From UBA7672 sp040398465 (GTDB taxonomy: Bacteria; Pseudomonadota; Alphaproteobacteria; Caulobacterales; Hyphomonadaceae), in assembly GCA_040398465.1 (NCBI GenBank), contig JBBAUA010000007.1, positions 1 to 64,000 of the forward strand: a stretch of DNA of 64,000 bases, in the 5' to 3' direction. Below are positions 28,154 through 36,783 of this stretch, one piece after another. How positions within the stretch are numbered: position 1 is the stretch's first letter; each line of letters starts with the position of its first letter. A model generated the notes under the pieces. The model ran no database searches. It was given only the letters and a program-made list of their open reading frames with translations, and was not told the origin of the DNA. Both the position numbers and the translations under genes were made by a program.

Positions 28154-30640
28154 TTACAGCGAGGTCTGGCCGGCGACAGCCTCGGGCCCAAGCTCCAGCT
28201 CGGTGCGACCTGCGCGCGGCGAGGCCATCTCGGGAAGCTGGCAGATCACCGATGTGCCCGCGCCCGGCGCCGACTTGATCTTCACGTCGCCGCCATGCAG
28301 CTCCACGAAGGACCGCACCAGCGCGAGGCCAAGGCCCGCGCCGCGTGTGTCGGAGATGAAACTGTCGAACACGCTCGACTGCCGGTCCGGCGCGATGCCC
28401 TTGCCATTGTCCGAGACGGCGAGACGAATGATGTTCTCGCTCGGCACAGGCTTGGACGCCTCGATCTTGATGTGGCCGCCGGCGCCCGTGAAACGCAGGG
28501 CGTTGGTCAGCAGGTTGAACAGCACCTGCTTGATGCGGCGCTCGTCGGCGTGGATGTTGCCGATGCGATCGTCGCACAGGATCTCGACACGCACTTTCGT
28601 GTTGAGGGCGGAGGAGACGACGAGGTCGACTGCACCTTCCATGGCGGAGCGCAGCGAGAAGCTGGAGAGTTCGAGCTCCATCTTGCCGGCCTCGATCATG
28701 GCGAGGTCGAGGATGTTGTCGATCACCTTCGAGAGATGGTCGGCGGCTGACAGGATCGAGTCGACCTGCTCGCGCTGCTTGTCGCTCAGTGGGCCGGGGC
28801 GTTCACTCTCGAGCAGTTCGGCATAGCCGAGGATGGTCGTGAGCGGGGAGCGCAGCTGGTAGGACACGTTCTGCACGAACTCGTTCTTCAGCTTGTCGGC
28901 GGCCTGCAGCGCTTCGTTCTTGTCCTTCAGGGCCTGCTCCACCTTGCGTGCGGCGGTGACGTCCATGAAGGCGACCAGCGTTGCGCCATTGGGAAGGGGC
29001 TGCGTGATCCAGGTGATGGTGCGGTCGTTGGAGGTGCGCATAACGCCCTGCGCCTGCTGGCGGTAGTCGGGCGAGGGGTTGGTGACGCGGCTGCGGATCG
29101 TGGCCCACACATTGCGGTCGTGGAACAGGCGGGCGCACTGGCCGACGACGGCGTCGAAATCGGGACCGTCATTCAGGCCGTCGCCCTTCAATTCCCACAG
29201 TTCGGCGAAGGCGTCGTTGTGCAGGCGCAGGCGACCGTCGGCGCTGAACACCACCACGGCTTCGCGCAGGTGGTCGAGCGTCGCTTTCTGCACGTTGATC
29301 AGGCGGTTGAATTCGGCCTTGAGCGAGACTTCGTCGGTGATGTCCTTGAACAGCAGCAGCACTCCGCCGAGCGGATGGCGCTGGCGCGTGACGCGGAGGA
29401 TGCGGCCGTCGGGAAGGTTCCAGAGGTCCTCGGTGAAGTCGACCTTCTCGCCCTGATAGTAGGCCAGCTCGTCGCGGCGCCAGCGGCCGAAATCCGGCTT
29501 GGCGGGCAGCTTCCGGCGCTCGCGCAGGCGGTCGAGGATCGAGCCGTGATCCGGCTTGTCGAGCAGGTAGGACGGGTCGAGGTCCCACATCGCCTGAAAG
29601 GCGCGGTTGTTGAAGATCAGCTTGCGGTCGGCGCCGAAGATGGCGACGCCATCAGCGACGTGGTTGAGCGTGTCGTCGTGAGCTTTGGAGTTCTTCTCCA
29701 GGGTCTCGCGGGCGGATTCGAGATCGGTGATGTCGAACGCCATGCCGCCAATGCCGCCCGAGAGCGGGAACATCTTCACGCGCATGGCGCGGCGCTCGCC
29801 CTCGACGACGATGTGGCGCATCTCGTCGGTTTCGGCGTTGCCGCTGATCGTTTTCTGCGCCTGGGTCGTGACGTGCTGGTCGAGCATGATCTGGCGGTCG
29901 AGCACATGGTCGATGCCGGGTGCGCCGACAGCCTTGAGATAGGCGCGGTTGACCCATTGCAGCTTGCCGGCGCCGCTCATGCGCCAGGCGGGGAAGGGCG
30001 CCTTGCCCAGCATTTCGAGGAAGGCCATCGGGTCGCGGGCAACGGCGGCGCGGGCTTCCTCAATGCGGGCGCGGGCGCCTGATTCCTCGAGCCCCTTGAT
30101 GGTCGTGTCGGTGATCCACAGCACGGCGCGTGCGCCGGCGGTGCGGCCGTCGGCTTCGAGGAAGCGGCCGGAGGGGCCGATGATGGTGAGCGAGAACGGC
30201 GCGCCGTCCCTGCGCAACTGCTTCAGGCGTTCGCGCAGGGTCGCGTCCTGGCCGGCGCCGTCGCGGGCTTCGAGATCGGCGAGGCCTTCGAGGATGCGGA
30301 CGCCGGGATCTTCGGACGTGCCATCATCGGCAAAGCGCAGGATGCCCATCAGGGCGACGGGCGAGCCATAGAGGTTGGGCAGGCCCCATTCGGATTGCGG
30401 GATGTTCGGCTGCGCTTCGGCGTCGGCGTCTTCCCACACCATGATCACGCCGGGGTGGGCGCCGAACACGCTTTCGGCGCGCGCGAGCTTTTCGCGGGCC
30501 TGCTGTTCCTGTTCGCGATATTTTCGGGCTGCGCCGCGGGCGCCGTCCGAGATGCGCAGCGCCCAGAGCAGGGCCGCAATGCCAAATGCCGCTGCGCCTG
30601 CGACGAGCAGGACGAGCGGCTGGGTGAATGTCATGTCCAT
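28154..30640 (-). CDS. divL: DivL-like cell-cycle sensor kinase with tyrosine in the H-box
   Basis: 828-residue membrane-anchored multi-PAS kinase homologue. One N-terminal membrane helix (VLLVAGAAAFGIAALLWAL) leads through a linker to several PAS domains (about residues 60-560, for example VADGVAIFGADRKLIFNNRAF and LREAVVVFSADGRLRLHNDAF). The dimerisation helix reads NEFVQNVSYQLRSPLTTI: residue 594 is Tyr (codon TAC at 28861-28859), where histidine kinases have His. The ATPase domain keeps its N box (LFNLLTNALRF), G1 (SDNGKGI) and G2 (GAGLGLALV). This is the hallmark of Caulobacter DivL, which binds DivK and controls CckA and CtrA at the new pole. A perfect CtrA box lies 87 bp upstream. Confidence 0.85.
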   Translation of the reverse strand: MDMTFTQPLVLLVAGAAAFGIAALLWALRISDGARGAARKYREQEQQAREKLARAESVFGAHPGVIMVWEDADAEAQPNIPQSEWGLPNLYGSPVALMGILRFADDGTSEDPGVRILEGLADLEARDGAGQDATLRERLKQLRRDGAPFSLTIIGPSGRFLEADGRTAGARAVLWITDTTIKGLEESGARARIEEARAAVARDPMAFLEMLGKAPFPAWRMSGAGKLQWVNRAYLKAVGAPGIDHVLDRQIMLDQHVTTQAQKTISGNAETDEMRHIVVEGERRAMRVKMFPLSGGIGGMAFDITDLESARETLEKNSKAHDDTLNHVADGVAIFGADRKLIFNNRAFQAMWDLDPSYLLDKPDHGSILDRLRERRKLPAKPDFGRWRRDELAYYQGEKVDFTEDLWNLPDGRILRVTRQRHPLGGVLLLFKDITDEVSLKAEFNRLINVQKATLDHLREAVVVFSADGRLRLHNDAFAELWELKGDGLNDGPDFDAVVGQCARLFHDRNVWATIRSRVTNPSPDYRQQAQGVMRTSNDRTITWITQPLPNGATLVAFMDVTAARKVEQALKDKNEALQAADKLKNEFVQNVSYQLRSPLTTILGYAELLESERPGPLSDKQREQVDSILSAADHLSKVIDNILDLAMIEAGKMELELSSFSLRSAMEGAVDLVVSSALNTKVRVEILCDDRIGNIHADERRIKQVLFNLLTNALRFTGAGGHIKIEASKPVPSENIIRLAVSDNGKGIAPDRQSSVFDSFISDTRGAGLGLALVRSFVELHGGDVKIKSAPGAGTSVICQLPEMASPRAGRTELELGPEAVAGQTSL

Positions 30641-30726
30641 CTATCGACGTCCCGTCGGGGCCGAATCACTACGCTCGGGCATCCTACAGACGGATACCCG
30701 CAGTTAACTAATGGACGGCCGGTCAG

Positions 30727-30741
30727 TTAACGGACGGTTAA
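30727..30741. promoter_or_regulatory. CtrA-type box upstream of divL
   Basis: TTAA-CGGACGG-TTAA is an exact TTAA-N7-TTAA match, 87 bp upstream of the divL start and 99 bp downstream of the phosphohexomutase gene. Another TTAAC half-site sits at about 30704-30712. Confidence 0.65.
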
Positions 30742-30839
30742 ATCACTCACAGCTGTGGGTAAGTTTTGCCTAGCTGATCGCGTTTCCGTCAGCTAGCGAA
30801 CTGAATTAACAGCGTTTATCGACAGATCAGGCGACTGCG

Positions 30840-32360
30840 TCAGATTTCCTGATTGTAGTGGCCGACTTCCGCGAACTTGGCCAGGCGCGGCTTCACTTCC
30901 TCGCGGAAGAGCGCGCGCATGTCGTCTTCGCCCTGCATCGACTCCACCACGACCACCAGCTCCGGCTTGTTGGATGAGGCGCGGACGAGGACCCATGAGC
31001 CGTCGTCGAGCGTGACGCGGGCGCCGTTGACGATGTTCACGTCGATCACCTTGCGGCCGAGGATTTCGCCGCCTGCCTTGCCGAGCGCCTGGTAGTCAGC
31101 GACGACCTGGTCGACGATGCCGTACTTCTTCTCGTCGTCGCAGTGCGGGCTCATGGTGAGCGACGTCCACGCATCGCCGAGATCTGCTTTCAGGTCCGAG
31201 AGCGAACGGCCCGGATTACGGTCGAGCATCTGGAGGACAGCGGCGGCGGCGACGAGGGCGTCGTCATAGCCATAGCCATAGGGCTTCCGGAAGAACATGT
31301 GGCCGGACTTCTCGAAGCCGGCGAGGGCGTCCAGTTCTGTCGTGCGGCGCTTGATGTAGGAGTGGCCGGTCTTGAAGTAGTCGACGGTGACGCCGTTTTC
31401 CTTCAGCACCGGGTCGGTCTTGTAGAGGCCGGTGGATTTCACATCGACGACGAAGGTCGCGCCCTTGTGGAGTTTCGACAGGTCGCGTGCGAGCAGCAGG
31501 CCGATCTTGTCGGCGAAGATTTCCTCGCCCTTGTCGTCGACCACGCCGCAGCGGTCGCCATCACCGTCGAAGCCGACGCAGAGATCGGCGCCATGCTCGA
31601 GCACGGCCTGGCCCATCGAGACCAGCATCTCGTGGTCTTCCGGGTTCGGATTGTATTTCGGGAAGTTGTAATCGAGGTTTGTGTCCATCTCGATCACTTC
31701 GGCGCCCATGCGGCGCAGGGCTTCGGGCGCAAAGGCGCCGGCCGCGCCATTGCCGCAGGCGCACACGACTTTCAGCTTGCGCGTCAGCTTCGTGCTTTGC
31801 GAGACGCTATCGATATAGCGCTCGCGCATGCCCTCGACGCGGATCAGCCTGCCGCCGGGCTGAGGGTTGAACTTGCCGCCAAGCACGATGGATTTGAGGC
31901 GGCCCATTTCCTCGGGGCCGAAGGTGAGCGGCTTGTTCGCGCCCATCTTCACGCCGGTCCAGCCATTCTCGTTGTGGCTGGCGGTCACCATGGCGACGCA
32001 CGGAATGTCGAGATCGAATTGCGCATAGTAGGCGATCGGCGACAGGGCGAGGCCGATGTCGTGCACTTCGCAGCCGGCTTCGATCAGGCCGAGGGTCAGC
32101 GCCTGCTTGATCGAGAGCGAATACGACCGGTAGTCATGGCCGGTGACGATGCGGGGCTCGACGCCCATTTCGCGGATCAGCGTGCCGAGGCCGAGGCCCA
32201 GCGCCTGGACGCCAAGGAAGTTCAGCTCCGGCGCCTTGGGATATTGCGGGCCGCCAAACCACCAGCGCGCGTCGTACTCGCGAAAGCCGGTGGCCTTGAC
32301 CAGCGGCGTTGTCTCGAATTCGTACGTGTTGGCCAACAAGTCAGTGCGGGGCGTCTTCAT
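30840..32360 (-). CDS. Phosphomannomutase/phosphoglucomutase
   Basis: 506-residue alpha-D-phosphohexomutase that converts hexose 6-phosphates to 1-phosphates for sugar-nucleotide and envelope polysaccharide synthesis. The phosphoserine loop is MVTASHNENGWTGVKMG, the metal loop GFDGDGDRCGVVDD, the sugar-specificity loop FEKSGHMFF, and the phosphate-binding loop RASSNKPELVVVVES. ATG 32360 follows GGAA at good spacing; a GTG one codon earlier is possible. The long gene-free stretch upstream may contain its regulation. Confidence 0.92.
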   Translation of the reverse strand: MKTPRTDLLANTYEFETTPLVKATGFREYDARWWFGGPQYPKAPELNFLGVQALGLGLGTLIREMGVEPRIVTGHDYRSYSLSIKQALTLGLIEAGCEVHDIGLALSPIAYYAQFDLDIPCVAMVTASHNENGWTGVKMGANKPLTFGPEEMGRLKSIVLGGKFNPQPGGRLIRVEGMRERYIDSVSQSTKLTRKLKVVCACGNGAAGAFAPEALRRMGAEVIEMDTNLDYNFPKYNPNPEDHEMLVSMGQAVLEHGADLCVGFDGDGDRCGVVDDKGEEIFADKIGLLLARDLSKLHKGATFVVDVKSTGLYKTDPVLKENGVTVDYFKTGHSYIKRRTTELDALAGFEKSGHMFFRKPYGYGYDDALVAAAAVLQMLDRNPGRSLSDLKADLGDAWTSLTMSPHCDDEKKYGIVDQVVADYQALGKAGGEILGRKVIDVNIVNGARVTLDDGSWVLVRASSNKPELVVVVESMQGEDDMRALFREEVKPRLAKFAEVGHYNQEI

Positions 32361-32532
32361 CACGTTGTTCCGGTGCAGCAGGGAGAGGGCGGCGGAGGTC
32401 TTTCCTTAAGGTAGAGCAATCGCAGGGCCAAGCCAGCGGCAGCAGAATGGCTATTTGCCTCGATAAGCCCGCGCATTGCGCCGCACACGCATTCGCATTC
32501 AGGCCAGTGTGAACCGCCTGTGATGCTGTCGT

Positions 32533-32680
32533 CCTGGGTCTCCAGATCAGCGGAGGGCCCGGGGACGCGGGATGCCCCGCGTGGTTTGGCGTCTCCTCTG
32601 GTGACGGAGTTACCGGTACAAGAAGGAGGTTCGCGGATGCCGCGTCCCCGGCAGTGTGTTGTGCGGCAGCGCGCACCCGG
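32533..32680. ncRNA. Candidate structured RNA (identity unknown)
   Basis: CCGGGGACGCGG (32559-32570) and CCGCGTCCCCGG (32640-32651) form a perfect 12-bp stem. Inside it, CTCCT/AGGAG encloses a hairpin GGTGAC-GGA-GTTACC. An alternative local hairpin, ACGCGG/CCGCGT, would compete with the long stem. Outside it, CCTGGGT (32533) could pair loosely with ACCCGG (32675), leaving large internal loops. A rod with a central bubble of about 150 nt recalls 6S RNA, but conserved 6S sequence was not identified and either strand could be transcribed. Confidence 0.25.
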
Positions 32681-32799
32681 CGGCCCTGTTTCATACGCTT
32701 GGCGCCATTAAACTGCCGGCGTGCGGGCTGGCCTGTTCAGGACCGGTCCCCGTAGGCGCCCCGCGTCCTGTGAACGCCGCGGCTTTTCACGCTCGCCTG

Positions 32800-32853
32800 C
32801 ATCCATCCCGCACCGTTGAACGGTGTACGGCCGCCCTCCATGCGGGATGGATG
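32800..32853. repeat. Inverted repeat with inner palindrome
   Basis: CATCCATCCCGCA (32800-32812) and TGCGGGATGGATG (32841-32853) are perfect 13-bp arms separated by 28 bases. The intervening sequence begins with ACCGTT-G-AACGGT, itself a palindrome. Neither strand shows a T-tract after it, so it is more likely an operator or RNA structure than a terminator. Confidence 0.6.
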
Positions 32854-32882
32854 GACGCAGTATCTCACAGGTCTGGAAGTGG

Positions 32883-32978
32883 GGACGCACGTGTCGCGAA
32901 CCGGCCGGTTTGATCGGCGCAGCGCGTTGAAAAGGTTCGGATCGACCTCAAAAACGTGCGTCCGGAATCGGCCGGTTC
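32883..32978. repeat. Inverted repeat plus repeated CGGCCGGTT palindromes
   Basis: GGACGCACGT (32883-32892) pairs with ACGTGCGTCC (32954-32963). Each arm is followed within about 10 bases by a CGGCCGGTT motif (32902-32910, where it is part of a perfect 12-bp palindrome, and 32969-32977). The pairing of two different repeated motifs suggests a binding-site array or mobile-repeat remnant just downstream of kup. Confidence 0.5.
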
Positions 32979-33003
32979 TGGCGAGGTCCCGATATCAGTT
33001 CCG

Positions 33004-34932
33004 TCAGATCGTCAGCTGCGAGCCCATTTCCACAACGCGCGAGGTCGGGATGCGGAAGAATTCCGTCGCGTTGGTGGCGTTGCGGTTGAGGAAGATGAAG
33101 AGATGGTCCTGCCAGAGCGGCATGCCGTGCTTGCCGTCGGCAAGCAGCGTGCGGCGGCTGAGAAAGAAGGAGGTCGACATGATGTCAAAGGACAGTTCGG
33201 TCTTCTTCTTTGCCAGCGTGAGCCCGTAGGTGACGTTGGGCGTCTCCATGAAGCCAAACTTCATGGTGAGCCGGTTGAAGTGGGGCGAGATCTCCTCGAA
33301 CGACAGCTTCTTGTCGTCGTGCACGTAGGGCACATCCGCCGTCTTCACGGTCAAGACGACGTTGTTCTCGTGGATGACCTTGTTGTGCTTCAGGTTGTGC
33401 AGCAAAGCGGTCGGCGCCGAGTTGGGTTCGGCGGTGAGGAACACGGCTGTGCCTTTGACGATGTGAGGCAGCTTCACGTCGAGGCTCTTGATGACATCCT
33501 CAAGCGTGACGCTGTTCCGTGTGCGCTCGGTGAGCAGGCGCGCGCCCCGAACCCAGGTCCAGAAGATCAGCATCATCACGGTGGCGATCAGCAGAGGGAC
33601 GTAGCCGCCCTGGGGGACTTTCAGGAGGTTGGAGGCGAGGAAGACGCTCTCGACGAGCAGGAAGGGCGTGAAAATGAGAAGCGCAAGCCAGAGCGGTTTC
33701 TTCCAGACGCGGCGCACGGCGATGAAGGCGATCACGGACGAGGTGATCATCGCGCCGATGACCGAGACGCCGTAGGCGGACGCCAGTGCGGAGGACGACT
33801 TGAAGGCGATGACCAGGAAGACGACGCCTGCGGCCAGCATCCAGTTCACTTGCGGTAGGTAGACCTGGCCATGCTCGTTCGCCGACGTGTTGACGATCTG
33901 CAGGCGCGGCAGCAGGCCAAGTTGCACGGCCTGCTGGGTCAGCGAGAAGGCGCCGGTGATCACGGCCTGGCTCGCAACGATCGTCGCCATGGTTGCAAGC
34001 AGGACGAGCGGCGCCTGCAGGAAGTCTGGCGCCATCATGAAGAACGGGTTGGCTGTGGTTTCGGGGTGCGCCAGTACCATGGCGCCCTGGCCGAGATAGT
34101 TGAGGGCGAGGCAGGGCAGGACCAGCCAAGTCCATGTCATGGCGATGGGCTTGCGGCCGAAATGGCCCATGTCGGCATACAGAGCTTCGGCGCCCGTGAC
34201 CGTCAGGAACACCGACCCAAGCACAACGAAGCCGAGCACCTGGTGCGTCATGAGAAAGACGACGCCATGGTGCGGGCTGAGCGCGGCGAAGATCGCAAGG
34301 CCGTCGTTCGCGATGTGGTAGATGCCAAGTCCGCCGAGCGTTAGGAACCAGACGAAGCAGATCGGTCCGAAGAGTCGGCCGACGACGGACGTTCCGCGCT
34401 TCTGGATCAGGAACAGCCCGATCAGCAGCACAAGCGCGATCGGCAGGATGAACGGTTCGACGCGCCCCTTGAGTTCGGGAATGACCGCAAGGCCTTCGAC
34501 CGCCGATAGCACGGAGACGGCAGGCGTCAGCAGCGCATCGCCGAAGAACATGCCGGCGCTGCAGATTGCGACGATGAAGAGCAGCGGCGTTCGCTTGCCG
34601 ATCGAGCGCTGGACGAGCGCCATCAGCGAGAGCGTGCCGCCCTCGCCCTTGTTGTCCAGGCGCAGCAACGTGAAGACGTATTTGATCGTGACAACAAGGA
34701 TCAGCGACCACAACATCAGCGAGATCACGCCAACCACGTCCTCGCGCAGAACGACGCCGTCGCCGGCGACATTCATGTGATGGATGGATTCCTTGAAGGC
34801 GTAGAGCGGGCTGGTGCCGATGTCGCCGAACACGACGCCGACGGATCCCAGCGCAAGCGCCCAGAACCGCGCGCCGCTCGGCTTGCCGTCAGTCGCCAGA
34901 GCTGCGCCGCCGTCAGGGGAAGCATCGCTCAT
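33004..34932 (-). CDS. kup: Potassium uptake protein Kup
   Basis: 642-residue K+/H+ symporter of the KUP family in the inner membrane. It shows ALGSVGVVFGDIGTSPLYAFKE near the N-terminus, GEGGTLSLMAL, about 12 hydrophobic helices up to residue about 440 and a soluble C-terminal domain. ATG 34932 gives MSDASPDGG and follows GAAGG; an upstream ATG at 34962 is less likely. Stands alone between the repeat-rich spacer and ahcY. Confidence 0.95.
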   Translation of the reverse strand: MSDASPDGGAALATDGKPSGARFWALALGSVGVVFGDIGTSPLYAFKESIHHMNVAGDGVVLREDVVGVISLMLWSLILVVTIKYVFTLLRLDNKGEGGTLSLMALVQRSIGKRTPLLFIVAICSAGMFFGDALLTPAVSVLSAVEGLAVIPELKGRVEPFILPIALVLLIGLFLIQKRGTSVVGRLFGPICFVWFLTLGGLGIYHIANDGLAIFAALSPHHGVVFLMTHQVLGFVVLGSVFLTVTGAEALYADMGHFGRKPIAMTWTWLVLPCLALNYLGQGAMVLAHPETTANPFFMMAPDFLQAPLVLLATMATIVASQAVITGAFSLTQQAVQLGLLPRLQIVNTSANEHGQVYLPQVNWMLAAGVVFLVIAFKSSSALASAYGVSVIGAMITSSVIAFIAVRRVWKKPLWLALLIFTPFLLVESVFLASNLLKVPQGGYVPLLIATVMMLIFWTWVRGARLLTERTRNSVTLEDVIKSLDVKLPHIVKGTAVFLTAEPNSAPTALLHNLKHNKVIHENNVVLTVKTADVPYVHDDKKLSFEEISPHFNRLTMKFGFMETPNVTYGLTLAKKKTELSFDIMSTSFFLSRRTLLADGKHGMPLWQDHLFIFLNRNATNATEFFRIPTSRVVEMGSQLTI

Positions 34933-35147
34933 CGTGTGTGCCTTCAGCCGCGAACCACGCAAAGCCCTGCAGGCCTGAGCCAGACCGGACCGGGTCCCGA
35001 ACGGAGGCGGCTGTTACGCCTGTCGGAGGGGGGGTGGAAGCGGGAATATTTTCCCAAGCTGCTATTTACTTCGCACTGCAGCAGAGGCAGCGGGCCGCCG
35101 AGCCAGTTCCCCGTGATGGAACACCAGGTGATGGAACCCCAACGCAG

Positions 35148-35177
35148 AACGGGCGATCTCGCTGGAGATCGCCCGTT
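35148..35177 (-). terminator. Strong hairpin downstream of ahcY, possible terminator
   Basis: AACGGGCGATCTC and GAGATCGCCCGTT form a perfect 13-bp stem with a four-base loop. It is about 130 bp after the ahcY stop and could end that transcript, or protect its 3' end, but it lacks a clear U-tract on either strand. Confidence 0.4.
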
Positions 35178-35189
35178 CCGGTAATTCGA

Positions 35190-35247
35190 TGTCACGGCCA
35201 GTGTCCCGGGGGTCGGGGGGGACGGATAAGGGACACCGGCCATGACA
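35190..35247. repeat. 18-bp imperfect inverted repeat with G-tract loop
   Basis: TGTCACGGCCAGTGTCCC (35190-35207) pairs with 35230-35247 with only two non-Watson-Crick positions, both G.U-compatible on one strand. The loop on the plus strand is dominated by G runs. It lies 62 bp after ahcY. Function unknown; a bidirectional 3'-end structure is one possibility. Confidence 0.55.
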
Positions 35248-35309
35248 GGGGAAGAACGCGACTTAAGGAAAGGGGTTCCGGCCGCCGCGATGTTTTTCAG
35301 CCGGCTTGC

Positions 35310-36710
35310 CTAGTAGCGGTAATGCTCCGGCTTGTAGGGGCCTTCCGGCGCGACGCCGATGTAGGAGGCCTGGTCGGGGGTCAGTTTGGTGAGGTTGGCG
35401 CCGAGCTTGTTGAGGTGGAGCAGGGCGACTTTCTCGTCGAGCTTCTTGGGCAGGGTGTAGACCTTGTTTTCGTAGGCCTTGCCGTTGGTCCAGAGTTCGA
35501 TCTGCGCCAGCGTCTGGTTGGTGAAGGACGCAGACATCACGAAGCTGGGGTGACCGGTGGCGTTGCCGAGATTCAGCAGGCGGCCTTCGGACAGCAGGAT
35601 CATGCGCTTCCCGTCCGGGAAGTTGATCATGTCGACCTGCGGCTTGATGTTGTCCCACTTGTAGTTCTTGAGGGCGGCGACCTGGATCTCGTTGTCGAAG
35701 TGGCCGATGTTTCCGACGATGGCCATGTCCTTCATCTCGCGCATGTGCTCGAGGCGGATGATGTCCTTGTTGCCGGTCGTGGTGATGAAGATGTCGGCGG
35801 TCTTCACGACGTCTTCGAGTGTGACGACTTCATAGCCGTCCATGCAGGCCTGGAGCGCGCAGATCGGATCGACTTCCGTGACCTTCACGCGGGCGCCTGC
35901 GCCCTGCAGCGAGGCGGCGGAGCCCTTACCCACGTCGCCATAGCCGCACACCACGGCGACCTTGCCGGCCATCATGGTGTCGGTGGCGCGGCGGATGCCG
36001 TCGACCAGCGATTCCTTGCAGCCGTACTTGTTGTCGAACTTCGACTTGGTGACGCTGTCGTTCACGTTGATCGCCGGGAAGGGAAGGTGGCCCTTTTCCA
36101 TCAGGCGATAGAGACGGTTCACGCCCGTGGTGGTTTCTTCGGTGACGCCCTTGATGGCGTGGCGCTGCTTGGTGAACCAGCCCGGCGACTGGGCAAGGCG
36201 TTTCTTGATCTGCTTGAAGAAGTAGATTTCTTCCTCGGATTCCGGCTTCTCGATCAGAGCCGTCTCGCCCTCTTCGACGCGCGCGCCGATGAGGATGTAC
36301 ATGGTGGCGTCGCCGCCATCATCGAGGATCATGTTGGTGAAGCCGCCATCCGGCCACTGGAAGATCTTGTCGGTGTAGTCCCAGTACTCTTCGAGGCTCT
36401 CGCCCTTCACGGCGAAGACGGGGACGCCGGCCTTGGCGATGGCGGCGGCTGCGTGGTCCTGCGTCGAGAAGATGTTGCACGAGGCCCAGCGGACCTGGGC
36501 GCCGAGATGCGTCAGCGTTTCGATCAGCACGCCGGTCTGGATCGTCATGTGGAGCGAGCCGGTGATGCGCGCGCCCTTCAGCGGCTGCGCCTTGCCGTAT
36601 TCGGCGCGGGTGGACATGAGGCCGGGCATTTCGGTTTCGGCGATCACGAGTTCCTTGCGGCCGTAATCGGCGAGGGAAATGTCCGCCACCTTGAAATCGT
36701 CGAACGCCAT
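35310..36710 (-). CDS. ahcY: Adenosylhomocysteinase
   Basis: 466-residue S-adenosylhomocysteine hydrolase, an NAD-dependent cytosolic enzyme that clears SAH to homocysteine and adenosine in the methyl cycle. MPGLMSTRAEYGKAQPLKGARITGSLHMT, NIFSTQDHAAAAI, the NAD-binding VVCGYGDVGKGSAASLQGAGARV and the C-terminal LTPDQASYIGVAPEGPYKPEHYRY are all standard. The ATG at 36710 has GAGGAG nine bases upstream; the open frame runs 57 codons further but crosses the regulatory palindrome. In rhizobia ahcY sits by chvG, hprK and HPr, as it does roughly here. Confidence 0.98.
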   Translation of the reverse strand: MAFDDFKVADISLADYGRKELVIAETEMPGLMSTRAEYGKAQPLKGARITGSLHMTIQTGVLIETLTHLGAQVRWASCNIFSTQDHAAAAIAKAGVPVFAVKGESLEEYWDYTDKIFQWPDGGFTNMILDDGGDATMYILIGARVEEGETALIEKPESEEEIYFFKQIKKRLAQSPGWFTKQRHAIKGVTEETTTGVNRLYRLMEKGHLPFPAINVNDSVTKSKFDNKYGCKESLVDGIRRATDTMMAGKVAVVCGYGDVGKGSAASLQGAGARVKVTEVDPICALQACMDGYEVVTLEDVVKTADIFITTTGNKDIIRLEHMREMKDMAIVGNIGHFDNEIQVAALKNYKWDNIKPQVDMINFPDGKRMILLSEGRLLNLGNATGHPSFVMSASFTNQTLAQIELWTNGKAYENKVYTLPKKLDEKVALLHLNKLGANLTKLTPDQASYIGVAPEGPYKPEHYRY

Positions 36711-36783
36711 CACCGCACTCCTCAGCTTGTTTCGGGGCTTTTTCGTCTGTGCGGGGCGTGTAGCAGAGCGCCGCGCGCCCGGC

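Larger units (their letters stand above)
32361..33003. other. 643-bp gene-free stretch with three inverted-repeat structures
   Basis: No open frame here has convincing coding character. It contains a 12-bp perfect inverted repeat with nested hairpins (32559-32651), a 13-bp inverted repeat around an inner palindrome (32800-32853), a 10-bp inverted repeat (32883-32892 with 32954-32963), the palindrome AACCGGCCGGTT at 32899-32910, and a repeat of CGGCCGGTT at 32969-32977. It lies upstream of the phosphohexomutase and downstream of kup. Confidence 0.8.
34933..35309. other. 377-bp gene-free stretch between kup and ahcY
   Basis: No gene seen. It contains two strong hairpins (35148-35177 and 35190-35247), two G-rich tracts (near 35022-35032 and 35207-35221), and an AT-richer segment near 35040-35070 that may be the kup promoter. 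Confidence 0.7.

Noticed and set aside
32361..33003. tmRNA, SRP RNA, RNase P RNA or tRNA in the long spacer
   Set aside because: I looked for the tRNA T-loop sequence, the SRP GGAAG tetraloop region and the RNase P GAGGAAAGTCC motif on both strands and saw none.
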